Source of the DNA: Nautilus pompilius
Lineage: Eukaryota > Mollusca > Cephalopoda > Nautilida > Nautilidae
Length of the DNA stretch: 64,000 nt
Direction of reading: 5' to 3'
Assembly (NCBI GenBank): GCA_018389105.1
Contig: JACATO010000624.1
Location: forward strand, 806,001-870,000
Shown one piece after another: positions 1-12,720 of the stretch; the stretch's first letter is position 1; every line of letters begins with the position of its first letter. The translations under genes were made by a program, and so were the position numbers. A model generated the notes under the pieces. It did no database searches. It was not told where the DNA came from and worked only from the letters and a program-made list of their open reading frames with translations.

Positions 1-1189
1 AGAGCCGACCAAGCATGAAATCATTAAGATTTTGTTTCGTCGAAAGACTTTATTTTGACATGGAGGAGCAAGCACAGATTCCAATGCATTCACATTACCT
101 GTACTCGAACTTTTTTTTTTTCACAGTCTTCTGTCAAGATGTTTTCAAACATGTTCTCTCTGGTTTATGTATAGACTCTGCGATGCTCAGAAAATTAACC
201 GAAGGCTCTTTTGCTTATAATCGATTACGCTTTTTTAATGTACATTCCAGCACATTTAGATATAATACTGAAATATCGTGAACCATATTTTTCGATTGGG
301 TTTACAGAAATTCAAACATATATCAGTGGATTAAATCATTAATAAAAGTAACTACCTAACCGTCAAGTTCACTGGGGACTTTCCGTCTAACCACTTGTTG
401 CATCTTAATGTGTTGCAGTCACGGTGAGAAGGGCTGACCGCTAGACGACGCCACCTAGATCTCGCCCAAATGGGATTCAAACGTGTGCGCATCGTCGAGA
501 ATACGACATTCGTTGATAAAATGAACATTACACAGTGTTATATCAAATTAAATAAATATCCAGCGAGGTATTTTAACGATTTTGTTTTCAGCTTCAATGC
601 AATTATTCTGTCGCCAGTTTATTGATTTATTATTTTATCTTTAGGACCAGTTTTCTTAATTTTTAAATAATAATTCTGTAAATAAATTCAAGCGAAAACT
701 TTCTTAAAAAAAGAAAACAGAACGTCTCTGAATTAATAGTAAGTTACAAGTCATAGCTGTTCGATTTGTTTTGCAAAGAGTTGAAGATCTAAAGCCATAC
801 AATCCAACTTGGGTTGACAGTATTCTCAAAGTCTAGAGAAGCTGACATTTCTGGAATGTAACGAATTGACAAGCACAATGTCGACCAATTAATTTTAGAA
901 AACACTGCAGACCATGCATCAGAAAAGTCTGACGAACGCCAAAAATCTTCCAGTAAACTATATAATATTACGCAGCACTCGTCAGGTATAATTACGCACA
1001 GGTATATGCAAAATCTGCATCGGAATAAGGAATAATGCGCAAAGTGAAAATGAGTTACAATGTCTGGAATAACAATAATTATTAAAAAGTCTAATAATGC
1101 AGTCATTTAAGTAATACATCAGGTATTTCTCAGGATTCTCTCTTCGCGCACGGCAAAAATATTGTCATGATAATTAGAAATGTCGGGGG
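1..1189. other. AT-rich spacer, no gene recognised
   Basis: Both strands are AT-rich and broken by frequent stops. The short open stretches show no recognisable domain, codon bias or convincing splice-site pair. A slightly less AT-rich piece near 360-500 has no recognisable similarity. Confidence 0.5.
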
Positions 1190-2650
1190 AAGTGATATGG
1201 TGGTGGAAAGAAAAGAAAGGAATATTAAAGAAATGAAGTCTCAGGACTAAATGAAGATGGAACATTGTACATGAGGATATGAGCAAACGTCAGTGTAGTG
1301 GCGCAAGGGAAGATCCCGGCAGAAAAGGAGATATATAATGAACTAGAACCGAAGAACGGCAGCCATTAAGTGGACAAGTAAGGATGTTGAAAAAGAGTGC
1401 CCAATGAAAGATGACAAAAACCAAGGTAACAGGAACAAATGAGATACCAGTTAAGGTGTGTAAATATCTAGGCAACTATGGAATCAAAGTACTAACTAAA
1501 GTCTTTAATTCTATACTTGTAGCTGATATAATACTATCGGAGTGTAGGAAAATCATCTTGGTGCATATCTACTAAGGAAAAGAATTAATATTCTGCTGAG
1601 TAAGAACAGCAGTGAATTTAGAAGAATGCCCTTTTGGATTTATGCCAGGAAGCACCACAATAAACACTATCTATGCGTTGAGAATAGTCTTGAAAAAAGT
1701 ACAGGGAAGGTCAGAAAAAACATCAACATGGCATTCAACGACTTAGTGAAGGCCTTCAATTGAGTGCCAAGGGAGGGGGTATGGAAATGTTTGAAAAGTG
1801 GCATAGTCCCAGGATTCTGTGATATTAGTACAAGCTAAAAGGGGGATGCACAACAACAGTAAGAAGTGAAGCTACAACAAGGATCGTTGCTCAGCCCATA
1901 AATGTAATGGATGTGTTGACGCAGGCTGTGAGAGAAGTTCCTTGGACGATACTTTATGCAAACGAAATAGTTATGGGTGATAGAAATGAGGGTGACATGA
2001 ACGAAAGGCTCAAAATGTGGAGAAAGGCCTTAGATGAATGAGGAATGAAAATCAGCAGATCCAAAACGCAATACATTGCGTGAGAGTTCGAAACGAAAGT
2101 ACAAAGGGAGGGTAAGACAAAAAACCAATAGTGTCAATATAGAGAGGGTAATAAACTATCAATATTTTGGAACGATGGTTCGGAAAAATGGAGGCACAGA
2201 AACAGAAATTAAAATCAAATGAAGTCAGCATAGAAAAACTGTAGAAAGCACAGTCTGAGTCTGTGTGACTGAAGGAGGCAACGCAAACGAAATGAGGATC
2301 CTGCGTTGGATGAAAAGAATGAAAACAAAGGACAAGATCAGGAACAGTTATATAAAAGAGGCTGTGAAAGTGAAGACAATATCAAAAAAGGAGATGGAGA
2401 AGCGGCTAGAGCGGTTTGGACGTGTACAGAAAAGAGATGAAGAGCAGCATCCAATGAGAAAAATTATGATGGTGGAAATACCGGGATGGAGAATGAGAGG
2501 CAGATTAAAAATGAGGTGGAAAGACGCGTTGACGAGAGACATAGAATATGAGACACTGGAGAAAAACGCGATGGGTGGCAGAGGGTGACGGACCATTGTG
2601 GCTCCCCAAGTAGGTATAGTCTGTGAAAAAACAAAAAATATATTATTATT
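1190..2650 (+). pseudogene. RTE-type non-LTR retrotransposon, decayed reverse transcriptase half
   Basis: This is the 3' part of a LINE polyprotein, readable only across several frames. Around 1430-1560 the fragments match the start of an RT domain (GTNEIPV, then KYLGNYGIKVLTKVFNS). At 1620-1690 comes the FGFMPGSTT-like motif, and at 1690-1760 a MAFNDLVKAF motif corresponding to F-DLEKAYD. At 1915-1960 I read MDVLTQAVREVPWTILYANE. The catalytic YADD/FADD box is therefore changed to YANE (1955-1966), losing both catalytic Asp residues. KISRSKTQYIA follows near 2050. The C-terminal region is open from 2265 to 2588 and contains RILRWMKRMKTKDKIRNSYI and RFGRVQKRDE, characteristic of the RTE-type tail after the RT. 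A low-complexity A/T tail near 2620-2655 probably marks the 3' end. Premature stops and frameshifts throughout show it is long dead. Clade assignment rests on motif recognition only. Confidence 0.8.
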
Positions 2651-3600
2651 ATAAAAGGTAATGGCTTTCAGTGATACGATTTCTCGGTAAATAAACATTT
2701 TGAAAATTAGTAAGAAATTATTTTCTGTACAACTTATAATCGGGTAGTAGTGCATGAAGTATGGTGATAATTTACATAAGTAGGTGCTTTTCCGAAATAC
2801 GGGCGTAAAGTAAAATCGAAGAGTGGCGAAAGCAAATCGATGGCTGTAAATTAGTGTTGTAGCAGAATAAGGTTTAAATGGGAATGTATCGTGCCTGACA
2901 GGCCGATTAGATCACCTAAAAAAAAGGTGAAATGTCATTAACAAATAAATGAATACTTACATAATCTTAGTAAACTTACACATTTACTAGAACGGTAAAG
3001 GAAATCGGACTCGGTTTTGGTAAATTCACGATGGAATAATTACAGTTCTCAATTTAACATGAAGCAAAAATTGAACATGAGTGTTTTAAAAAAAATTGTT
3101 TTACAGATTCCAGTAGAGAAAAAAAAAACAAATTATCAATATTTTCGATATGGGAAGTTCAACGAAATTAAGAAATTACTGAGTTGATTAATAGAAGTTA
3201 ATCAATTGAATATCGTTACGTCCTTTGAAGATAACATCTTTTGAGATATCCCAAAAAATGTGAAGGTTCTTCTTTCGGCTCCTTTCTTTTTTTACCTTAG
3301 GTAAAGGGTTGTTGGCCAAATTGTTCTCTCTAAAAACAATGCATTTTCTAGTAAGGTTGAAATCATCTTCCTCTCAAGGACCATCAAAATAATATTCCGA
3401 AACCTCGGGGATCACTAAACCAGCGAAAACATTAGGTGAGATATACATAAGTATCGTTAGTTAATACGTTATATTGGCTTCATTCTATTTTTTTATTTTT
3501 GATAGCTTTATCATTTTATTAAAATTATAAATCGCACTTTATGTGCACTTTTTCCTCAATAATTTATTAAAAACGCAAACTTTATAATTATTATATCAAG
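2651..3600. other. AT-rich spacer
   Basis: I see no domain-bearing reading frame, tRNA-like structure or long repeat here. Short A runs near 2919 and 3119 are the only low-complexity features. Confidence 0.5.
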
Positions 3601-3609
3601 TTTTGTGAA

Positions 3610-3840
3610 ATTTCATACAAACGACAAATTTAGAAGATTTATTGAGCGCATATTGCTGCACGTTTGTTGATGTGTTTTTACTGGAGGAAGAAAACCGTGA
3701 GCGTAGGATCCGGTCTGCGTTGGATGAGGGCTCTGATTTGACACCAAACCTCTCACGGCATAGGTTCCGGTCCCCAGCCGTACAGTGGTAACCTGTCATC
3801 AAGGCCACTTCTTTCTCGATCTCAACCGCGAGATGTCCAC
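3610..3840 (-). repeat. possible decayed tRNA-derived SINE
   Basis: This patch has a higher GC content than its AT-rich surroundings. Read on the minus strand it contains GGGGACCGGAACC, followed by GTGAGAGGTTTGGTGTC. These resemble the GGGGACCGGATAGGTTTGGC segment of the SINE copy at 58690. It continues to a CTCAATAAATC-like 3' end. The tRNA-like head is not clear, so it may be unrelated unique sequence. Confidence 0.25.
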
Positions 3841-4105
3841 GGCACTTTTCTGTCTAAAAAGGAAAACAATAAAGAACAAGATTTGTGTATTTTTTCTCTG
3901 CGAGTGAACAAAGAGGATGATTGGGTCGTAGGATTATTTTCAGTTCTCATAGTTTCTAATGCAGCCTCTTTAATAGACTCAGGTAAAGTTTCTTGATTGG
4001 TGAATATATATGTTTTAATATTCTAATCTTATCTGATACGTGTACATTCAACGAAATTAATTCAAAATATATTCTGATTACATCGACATAAAAATTATTA
4101 TTATA

Positions 4106-4830
4106 CAGGGCGTTCCAAAAATGATATACATACTTTTCTATAGCCTCGTAAGCAAAGAGATTAGATATTTGCTCATCCATGAAACACCTGAAACACGATG
4201 CAATACGATAATTGTTCAACAGAGCGACTCTCAACGTCATGTGTTTTGAAAGGAACAGATGTTGAAGCATAAACAGTTATCCGTCGGAAGAGTTCCCGGA
4301 TATAACTGGTTTCACCTTTTAACACGACTCAGAAAGAAATCTGTTGGTCTGAGATCTGGAAAGCATGATTAATATCCAACTGGCTTGCAGCTTCCAATCC
4401 ACCTCCAACAGAATGTTCTGTTTTCTTTAAATGCTCGCACATGTTGACCAAATATGCAGCGAAGTGTTATCTTGCTGATAAAACACTATTGCTATAAGCG
4501 GTCCAAATGTTGGGCTCAGTAAAGAGATTGAGGCACTGTTCACCAATCACTGTGTCACAAAAATGGCCCGATAAGACCGAGGAAAGAGTCATCTTTATCC
4601 ACGCTGTGAACATCTTGCCGGAGTATCGCTTTCTCACTTTTTTGTACGAAAATATATTTTCGGTCTCGAATATGTTCCTCAATCATGTAATCGTAAAGCG
4701 GTTTCATAATGGTGATTCATACTGGCAGCACTTTAAGCAACATTCTCAAAATTTCAGTATCTCTTTATTATTTACTTGCGATTTTCATAGGACAACCGCT
4801 CGCTGAAAACGTGTGGCGTCAACAGAAGTG
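4106..4830 (-). mobile_element. possible mariner-like element relic with one terminal motif
   Basis: A motif reading TACAGGGCGTTCCAAAAATG begins at about 4106. It resembles the terminal inverted repeats of many arthropod mariner-like and IS630-like elements. Inward from it (to about 4820) both strands have open stretches of moderate complexity. The minus strand reads LSGHFCDTVIG near 4590, which could be a remote remnant of the LSGHVN-HNCRIW region of such transposases. I could not find the matching second terminus. The call rests mainly on one terminus-like sequence. Confidence 0.27.
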
Positions 4831-6780
4831 CCCTCTTAACATTGACAGATAAAATACCTTTGTGTGGTAGCATAAGAAAGTGTGTGTATGCATCCCATTC
4901 TTTTATTTTTTAACCTCTGTCATTGATAATTTATGTTGGATTTTTACTTATAAAATCTCTAAAACATTTCTCATTAAACTATGAAACTCCCCCAACCCTA
5001 CAATTTTTCCCTCTATAACATCATGAAATTAGCTTGGTCCGCAAACTTCCATCGGGCACAGCTCCACTAAGGTCCATCACCTCGTAGACTGTGCACTACC
5101 AATTTATCGCGTGAGATACAGCAACTAAAAATGTCAGTAACCAGTGATACAGCGTCATCGTCTGTTTTGTTTCGGTTTTACGTAAAAGAAATCCAACTTA
5201 CGAAGTAATTACGTGGTGAGAAATTTTCGAAACGATGTTAATGAAGTAGTTCCAATCGGTACTGCCTCTAATTCCGCCTCGAAAATGATCTGATTAACTA
5301 ATAGCATTACAAAAAGTTCACATTATCTTTATTTTATTTTGTTTTGTACAAGTTACTACGATTTCTGCTATGCTTTTGACAAGTCAATTTGTGATTCAAA
5401 TAATTTATAAAACAAATTAGATTGTCCTTTTTGATATTGTTGGCTGTTTAGTTTTCTTTATTTTTATTTTGATATTGCAATCATCCGTTTTCTTTAACCT
5501 TATGAATCCTGATGGCCTCACCTGATTATTAGCCTATTTTTTTTACAAACACCGCTAGTCGCCATTTGCAAGCTTAATTTCCTAATTTCTTAGGCGATCG
5601 CTGATGGACTTCCTTTCTTTGAAGACTTAAATAGATACGGAAATGTGCTCAGAGCCCAATATATCGTGCTTACGGGATAGTGTAACGTTGCCGTAACAGT
5701 CCAAAATATCAGGCTAATGGGTTCAAAGAGTTAAAGGATACAAAAGTATATATAATAGGTATTAATTCCCGTCAATACGACTGGTATTCAGCTAGAGATC
5801 TCTGACAAGTGAACTTCTTTCACGTGCCGATTTCTGAAGTCTTAAATCTGTTAATCTCCCGCTCAATGGTTATCCAATTAAATACTAGAAACTAACATTC
5901 AAATAAACTCTTCTGAGATAGCATTATCATAATATCCGGCTCTTGGATTTCATTTGAACGTCCACAATAATAATTTTTTTTTAAGTTAAACAAAAATTGT
6001 ACTTCAAAAAATATAAAATAGGGGAAATTTTATACAATGAACTAGAATTTATCTTTAGTTTAAAGCAAAGCGTATGTTTGTGCAGAATTTACTGTCTTTT
6101 ATATTCAATGTTAGACACATTCCACATAGAGATGGATTTTTTCGTTCTTTATGGCAGTTATTCAAGACAAAAGAGGTAGGAATTTTTTCTACAGACTTAC
6201 ACTAAATTAGCAATTCTTCTACATTATTATTTATTTCGCTGCTTCGTCGATCGTTACGTTCAAATGTCGCAATATCGAGTTCAAGCCGCAAGAAATCCGC
6301 ATGCTTACCAGAAATATACAGTACTGTAAATAATTTTTTAAAGAAAGAGAAAAACTGGGTATAAAATGCAAATAACATCTGATAGAATCGCATCACATAG
6401 GTGAAAATGAAATGCTTCAAAGTAGTCATAGGTTGATATAGTAGGTACTTGGTAAATACTATGACTACTGGGAAAGAAATATCATATGATAAGCATATAA
6501 AAATCAAGATTTAGTTAATGAAAGCTACTCAACGCAACATATTTCAACTTTATTTCATCATGTTTCAATGGTATCTGCATGCGTAGATGCGAGGAGGATA
6601 CGAGAGAATGGTACTGCTGACAACAGAAAAGTTCGAGAAAGAAAGCTCAGTCTCCAACAGTGATGTTAAGTGCCTCTGTGTATATTCTCTATCTGGTAGA
6701 CGACAATCCAGTAGACGCGTTGCGGATGACAGCTGCAAGTACGGGTGTTAAGGTTTTCTTCGAAGATAGTAAGCTTCTCA
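4831..6780. other. AT-rich spacer
   Basis: I recognise nothing on either strand. The open stretches (for example 5997-6179 plus and 6202-6507 minus) are rich in Phe, Tyr, Leu and Ile, as expected from random AT-rich DNA. Confidence 0.5.
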
Positions 6781-6784
6781 AAAT

Positions 6785-7262
6785 CCTTCGCTAAAGAAAG
6801 CAAACAAACGGAAAAGCCGGAATGGAGCAAACCTGAAATAAGGGTTTTTTTACATACGAATCCAAGTTTTAACTGTTGGCAATAATCAGTGTGACAATTT
6901 ATTCGAAGACGGATCGCGTACCGATATAATAGTTAGTGTACATCAGCTACGGTGAAATATAGGGGTTGATCAATAGAAGTCTGGCGATGCATATCAACTA
7001 AGGGTGTTGGACATTAGCGTGCCATTCCATTAGGAAGACACCCAATTATGCAGGGATTCACCTTCTAGCATAACAATGGCCATAACTGTACAGCCAATGT
7101 GATGAAAATATATCTGGAACGTAAAAAAGAACTAATAGAACACTTACAAAGATTTGACCTGCACAAAGTCCTGGTCAGATGGCAACAAAACATCTTGCAT
7201 GACCTGTGGACAGTGCACAGGATTTTTGGGACAACAATCCCCAGTCATACATTAATAACGGT
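6785..7262 (+). pseudogene. Tc1/mariner transposase relic
   Basis: Frame-hopping translation recovers the order of a Tc1-type DDE transposase. Near 6850 I read FFTYESKF, corresponding to VIFSDESKF and the second catalytic Asp, which is not preserved here. Near 6920 a basic RRIAYRY piece corresponds to VRRR-GERY. At 6951 TVKYRG-SIEVWRCIS is followed by KGVGH, matching TVKHGGGSVMVWGCFS and GVG. At 7060 HNNGHNCTANVMKIYLERK corresponds to the DN-PKHTAKVVK-YLE third-acidic region. A HDLWTVHR stretch near 7200 corresponds to EHLWDELDR. Several stops and frameshifts make it non-functional. I found no terminal inverted repeats. Confidence 0.6.
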
Positions 7263-7465
7263 ATAGCAGGGTTTCCTGCTCTATAAAAGCAAAAAGCTCA
7301 CATACTTCATACCAGTGTACTGTACAACATATTCACTTTTAAAAATATATTTTCTGTAATAATGTATTGTGTATTTCTTATATACTTCTCTCAGTCACAA
7401 TTATTCATTATTTTGGCATATCCTGTGTGTTCCCATAACTATTTTAAATAATAATTCTTTTCTAG

Positions 7466-7581
7466 AGAGCCGCCTACTGAATAGATTCGCTGATGAAGAA
7501 GGAAAAGATGAGCAAGAAGCAGTTGTAGAAAGTTTGTTGACGGCCATCGCAAACCTTTATTCGAAGTCGTCCAGCGACTAG
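7466..7581 (+). CDS. candidate terminal coding exon of an unrecognised gene
   Basis: A pyrimidine-rich acceptor (ATTCTTTTCTAG) ends at 7465. It is followed by an open, polar stretch of about 37 codons ending in TAG at 7579-7581. The frame enters in phase 1. The peptide begins SRLLNRFADEEGKDEQEA and continues into an amphipathic Leu/Ala/Ile helix-like segment ending in Ser/Asp. Its balanced composition, acidic and alanine-rich rather than Phe/Tyr/Ile-rich, is unlike random AT-rich translation. I do not recognise the protein. It could be the last exon of a gene whose other exons lie far upstream or outside the window. It could also be chance, since the stretch is short and no partner exon is identified. 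Confidence 0.35.
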
Positions 7582-10500
7582 TGGCTAAGCGGATGTCGCA
7601 TCGTGCTGTCATTTCTTAAAAACCAAAGTGCGCATACAAGTGTCGTAAAAAAAATGTTTATTTAATTTTATTTGGAAATTCTTAGTGCTTGTGATTTTGA
7701 TCATGTCGATCTGATATTTTTTAAAGTTACTTTATTCTTTACGGTAGCATTTGAGAGGAAAAGGTGCAACGTCAATAACCAAAATTAAATCAAAACCTTC
7801 TCCGTGGTTTCTCTTACAGGTTCTACTATATGATCAAGCTAACAGTTATTGCAAACTCGCCTGCTGAAACAGGAATACTGGGAGATAAGAAAATCCAATT
7901 TTATAAAATTCCACTGTATTTAAATTAACTATAATATTGGCGGTTAATAACTCTCCGTTGTTCTCATTTTAGAAGTTAATTATGTGGCTTTGACTGGCTG
8001 AGAAAAATCAATTTCAGATGGTATTTATTTAAAAATCTTGATGTTAAAACATTTCCTGTTATATATATATATATATATTGGCATTTACTAATGAAAGTAG
8101 CTATTTAATGTCATTTACTGGCATATACTTATAACAATGGAGTTTCTTTGGCCTTTAATGCTAATAGATCGGTATTTACTAACGGTGGATATAAGAGAAC
8201 ACGTACTTTCATGTACTAGTGAGCATAGACTTCGCCTAACAGTTACAGGTATTTAATGCATAGATTATGCGAGACATTTCGCGACAAAATAAAAATATGT
8301 TTTCATCTAGTTATAGATGTCGTTAATCTTTTTTAAAAAGCGCATCTACACCGATTGAAAGCTCAGAAACGTAAGTAAATAGAAGTGATTGTGTACAAGC
8401 CCCTGCTGCTCGAATTTAGAAGATTCCATAAATACGGTATTTTGAAAAAGTGATGAGGAGATAAATGACCTCCAGCGTGCACGACAAAATGAGACCTACC
8501 TAGGAGGAAAAAAGACATGTTATAGTACTTTTCGATGTGAGCTAGGAAGCTGAGAAGACAGCCACTATTTAATTAATCATGCCTACCTAGGCGGTTTTAT
8601 CAGATATAAAATCAGCTTTATTTCTGGACACGTTTATATGACAACATACCAGAGTGAAATAAGTGGAATTGACTTATCTGAAGAACTCTCATTTCTTTTC
8701 TTCCGTATCTTTTCCTAGAATTGAGGAGATGTAATGTGATGAAGCGTATGGGGCTGATTTCTAATCGTATTCTTTACAGATGCGTAAACTATAAGCCAGA
8801 CATGCTTAGCATTCAGATATTTTCTATGATAATAAAATACCGCTACCATTTGTAGTTACTAGTGGAAAAGGTAAAAGACTGTCAGTTCCTGACAAGGAGA
8901 ACGTCCAATGTTAATGGCAAACATTTTGTAGTCCTCTTTCACAGCTTATGTCTTTATGCTTAATATTTTTGCAGCATTTCCTCCTAGGAATGAATTCTCG
9001 TCGAAGTTACAGCTGGCTGATGAATGGTTTTCATTTGAATTTCGTAATTAAAACTTTTAATTTTTTAAAAACTTTAACGTATTATTTAACGTGAATTTGT
9101 CTATTTCATAAACATTTGTCTATTTTTTAAGAATTAATTCCTGAGAATCTAGTACTAAACTTAGAAGCCCAAAGAGTAGACAGCACTAACATTTCAAAGT
9201 ATTTCTACTAAATGCCATTATTTATAATTTCCTTTTAATCATTCTACTCTTCAGTTTAACCATAGCAGAAGAAATTAATTTAAGACCTCTGTATAAATTT
9301 GAACACATCCGGCTCATCCAGGATGGATATATTTATATCGTATTCTATCCTCTGTATACTATTTAAATTATGCCTCAGCTAATTTGCATATTTATTCGAT
9401 AAATTTTAAGTATTGTTATACAAACTATTTATAAGATTAATTTTAAAATAAAAAATGAGTTTTAGTTTATTTTATTCCTTAATTTAAAAAAAATCATTTG
9501 AAGGCTTTCTATCATCTAACTCAGGTCTGAGATTTATGCAAACAGATAACTTACTACTGCATATTTTATTTTCAATAATCAGCGTTCTGCTTCATTAAGC
9601 AAACTCGCTACTTCGATCTTTCATACTAATTATTAAAGTAGATAAGCAGTTTATAATTTTTTACGGTAATGAATCCGATAAAAATGTAGTACACCTTCCC
9701 CGCCAACCTAGTTTGGTTGACTTTCATTTAGAACCAGCAAAGCAGATGTTATGCGTACGATTTGGCGTAGGAGGTTTCACACGGGGGGATATATGTCTTT
9801 TTTATTTGTAATTGCTGGTTGTTGATGGCTTCAACAAATATTGAAATGAAGTACAACACTGAAATCTAACTCTCTTGTTTATTACTAATAAGAAAATAAG
9901 AATTAGCTTCTAGATTTTTTCCTAAAGCTGTCCTAGGGAGATTCTAGAATACTATATCAAAAAATTATATATATACACTTTCGACAAAAACATTTATATA
10001 GAAATGGGGAAAAACCTATATCGCTTATTACTGTCATTCACAAGATAATTTCATATTCTTTGTCATAAATGTAAATAAAAAGGCTGTTATTTAAAGTTAA
10101 GCTATGGTTCTGCAACATATTTTTTCAAAGATTAACCATCAACTTAATTTCATTGAAATTTTTTGAATGACTGTGTCACAGGAGCTGCTGGGTGCGACAT
10201 AGCATTTTCATCCAGTGGGCTAACAAGTGAGTGCCTGATTGCCAAAATGGGAACAGTCAGAAATCACTTTCCCTGGCATCGCTTGTTTGGTGGAAGTCTT
10301 GTCAATTAAATCGATACAGATAGTGTTTCCACCAAATTATCAGCTACGATCGCTAGTTAGAACAACAAAAGATATATGCAAGCCTGTCATCCGTGGAATT
10401 TATGTATGTATCATAAAATCATATGATATTAACTCGTTCTCACAAGTGGATGTGAATCGTTGAAGTGTGGTGGTGCGATAGATTTTTGCTGATCTTTAAA

Positions 10501-12339
10501 TTTAATTTTTCAATTGTAAGTGTTCTTAGTTCTTATTTTATTATAAACAATATTATTTTTTCTGCGTTTTTAGATTTTAAAGCATGAAAATAAATTTTTC
10601 CTAAATGTATACATTAAACACCCTATGTATAGGATTGCATATTGCATGCTTAGAATGCTAAATCACAGAACAAAAGTACCTTTTAGTATATATAATTAGG
10701 TGCCATTAATTATGGTTTAGAATGGAGTTTCCTCATCATTATATTCAGTGCTAATCTTTAACATTTAGATGGCTATATTTAGTAATTAAATTTTAGTTAT
10801 CAATAATTTTTGTTTTTACATATAAATTTAGTTTATATCAATATAAATATTTTGCTTAAAGCATATTTACAAAAAAGAAAAGTTTTGACTCTTTTCTTGA
10901 TAATAAACAGCAAACCTTTTATTTTAGTTATCAAGAATCGTTTGATTTTCATTATTGAATAGGCTGAAAGGTCCGCTCTTTACTACTCTCCTGTCAAGTG
11001 TGGAAAAGCAGTCTTTTATGCCAGATTTTTACTATGATTATTATTGTACACATCGAATAAATAAAGTTAAAAAGAACATTTTACAGATTTGTACTGTTTC
11101 TTCATTTGTGAGGTCATACCATTTTTACAACAACAAAAGTATAACTAATACTAAATCAAAATTTAAACTTTGAAAATCCTACACATTATTTATTTATTTT
11201 CCAAATATCATCATATAAATACATGTGAAAAATTCTTTAAGAAATTAAAATTATTTTAATTGATAATATATTCACTTATTCGCTGTTTATATTAAACTTA
11301 GATGTACAAAGTCGATGATAGTGGATAAAAAGTTTTTTCCTAAACTTATCTTCCTTTTCAAACGTATATTTTCTTTTATCGTATAAATGTATAATAAATT
11401 TATTGTAACATTTAGGTTTTATGAAATTTATTCTGAGATGAACGACAGATGTCACACGATTGCTGATTCTCCATCGACCATAACACCGATATTAACAGAG
11501 AGAATCTTTGTTTTACCACATTATCTAGGACTTTTTAACAATTTCAGTATAATCTGACAATTAATACCAAATATAAAAAAACATTAATTAAACAAGTTGG
11601 TGATTGCTCTGTGCAAAATCCATAGCATCGAAGTTGGTGGTAAAGTAATTCTGAAACAGAATTCACTATCCAGTCGTGATAAGCTGCCAAATCTAAAGTC
11701 CCTGAAGTCCTACAGATAAAAGCTATTTTCTCGGCGTAGAAAAGTCTAAAATTGCTAAACCAAACAAAAGCTTAAATAATTTTTTAAAATTATTTTCGGT
11801 ATAAAAAACAAAAAAGTAATTATAAAGAGAAAGTCTTCAAAGAATTTTTTTACAGATGTAGAATAAATCAGGAGAAAACAAAACAATGAGGGAGAATAAT
11901 CAGCGTAACAGCTTTCAACATGATGTACAATTAGTAATGAATATTACCATCAGGTGGGAGCACTTGATAATAATGACGCTTTAAAAATGACCAGAACTTT
12001 AAAATGTCCATGAAACGAAAAAAACATATATCATCTGTGATCCATCATCAAAAATGTTTATGCAAAATTAAGGTCAATATTTATCAATTGTGGAATTGTA
12101 CATATTTGTGTAGAAGCATTCATTTATTATTAACTGTTTAAGTAGGCTTTTACATAGTTTTTCCATGTAATCGGGACTATTCTTTTGCTTAATACTCTGT
12201 CATTCTGAAAGCTGATAGGTTATCTGGAACAAAGTAAATAAGAAATGAGTTTCGATTTATATATACAGCTATCATTAGTACATCGACACACACAGTGGAG
12301 ATATTAGTGCATTTCGAAATACCCACTTAGAGTCAATGC
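7582..12339. other. AT-rich spacer
   Basis: There is no gene-like reading frame here. The open stretches at 10239-10463 and 10955-11173 (plus) show no domain. The only clear structure is the AT dinucleotide run at 8060-8079. If 7466-7581 is an exon, the first few hundred bases are its 3' untranslated region. I see no strong AATAAA signal close to it. Confidence 0.45.
8060..8079. repeat. (AT)n microsatellite
   Basis: An uninterrupted AT dinucleotide run of about 20 bp lies in spacer. Confidence 0.9.
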
Positions 12340-12369
12340 TTCAGCACATGTAGATGTCGACAAAAAGAA

Positions 12370-12720
12370 ACTTCATCTTTATAATGATCTCCAAGTAAGT
12401 TTACTAGACTTCTGCGGTCAAAGAGCTGAGTTCGATGCCCGCAAGGATCGAGCTGATTTAGCTTGTATCTCTGGTATGATGACTTCTCTCTTTTTTTTAC
12501 ACCGGCTGAACGCATGAGTTTTCTTTAAGCACACCAGTTTCCTTCTCCATCTAAAAATAACTTCTGATAAATTTTTTTGGATTTTTTTAAATCTTAAAGT
12601 GCTGACCGTCGAATAGAGCAGAATTGGCAGCGATTCCTAACGGACATTATCGGCACTACGTTTTTCTTACCCGGGTTGCCTCGCTTGTAGGCATCGGTGT
12701 ACATAAGAAAAAATAAATCT
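12370..12720 (+). repeat. tRNA-derived SINE, copy A (long or composite)
   Basis: The head shows TTTACTAGACTTCTGCGGTC followed by GAGTTCGATGCCC at about 12427. This is a pol III B-box-like element in the same context as in copies B (minus, 25960) and C (58690). After it come GTATCTCTG and CACCGGCTGAACGCATG, aligning with GCATATCTC and CACCAGCCGGCCGCCGCGTG of copy C. The end (12670-12715) reads GGGTTGCCTCGCTTGTAGGC, then ATCGGTGTACATAAG and an A-rich AATAAA-like tail. This matches the 3' end of copy C. It is about 150 bp longer than the others in the middle, so it may be two overlapping insertions or one copy with an insert. Confidence 0.6.

Noticed and set aside
15..281. 88-codon open frame at the left edge
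   Set aside because: Phe/Leu-rich with no motif, codon bias or splice support.
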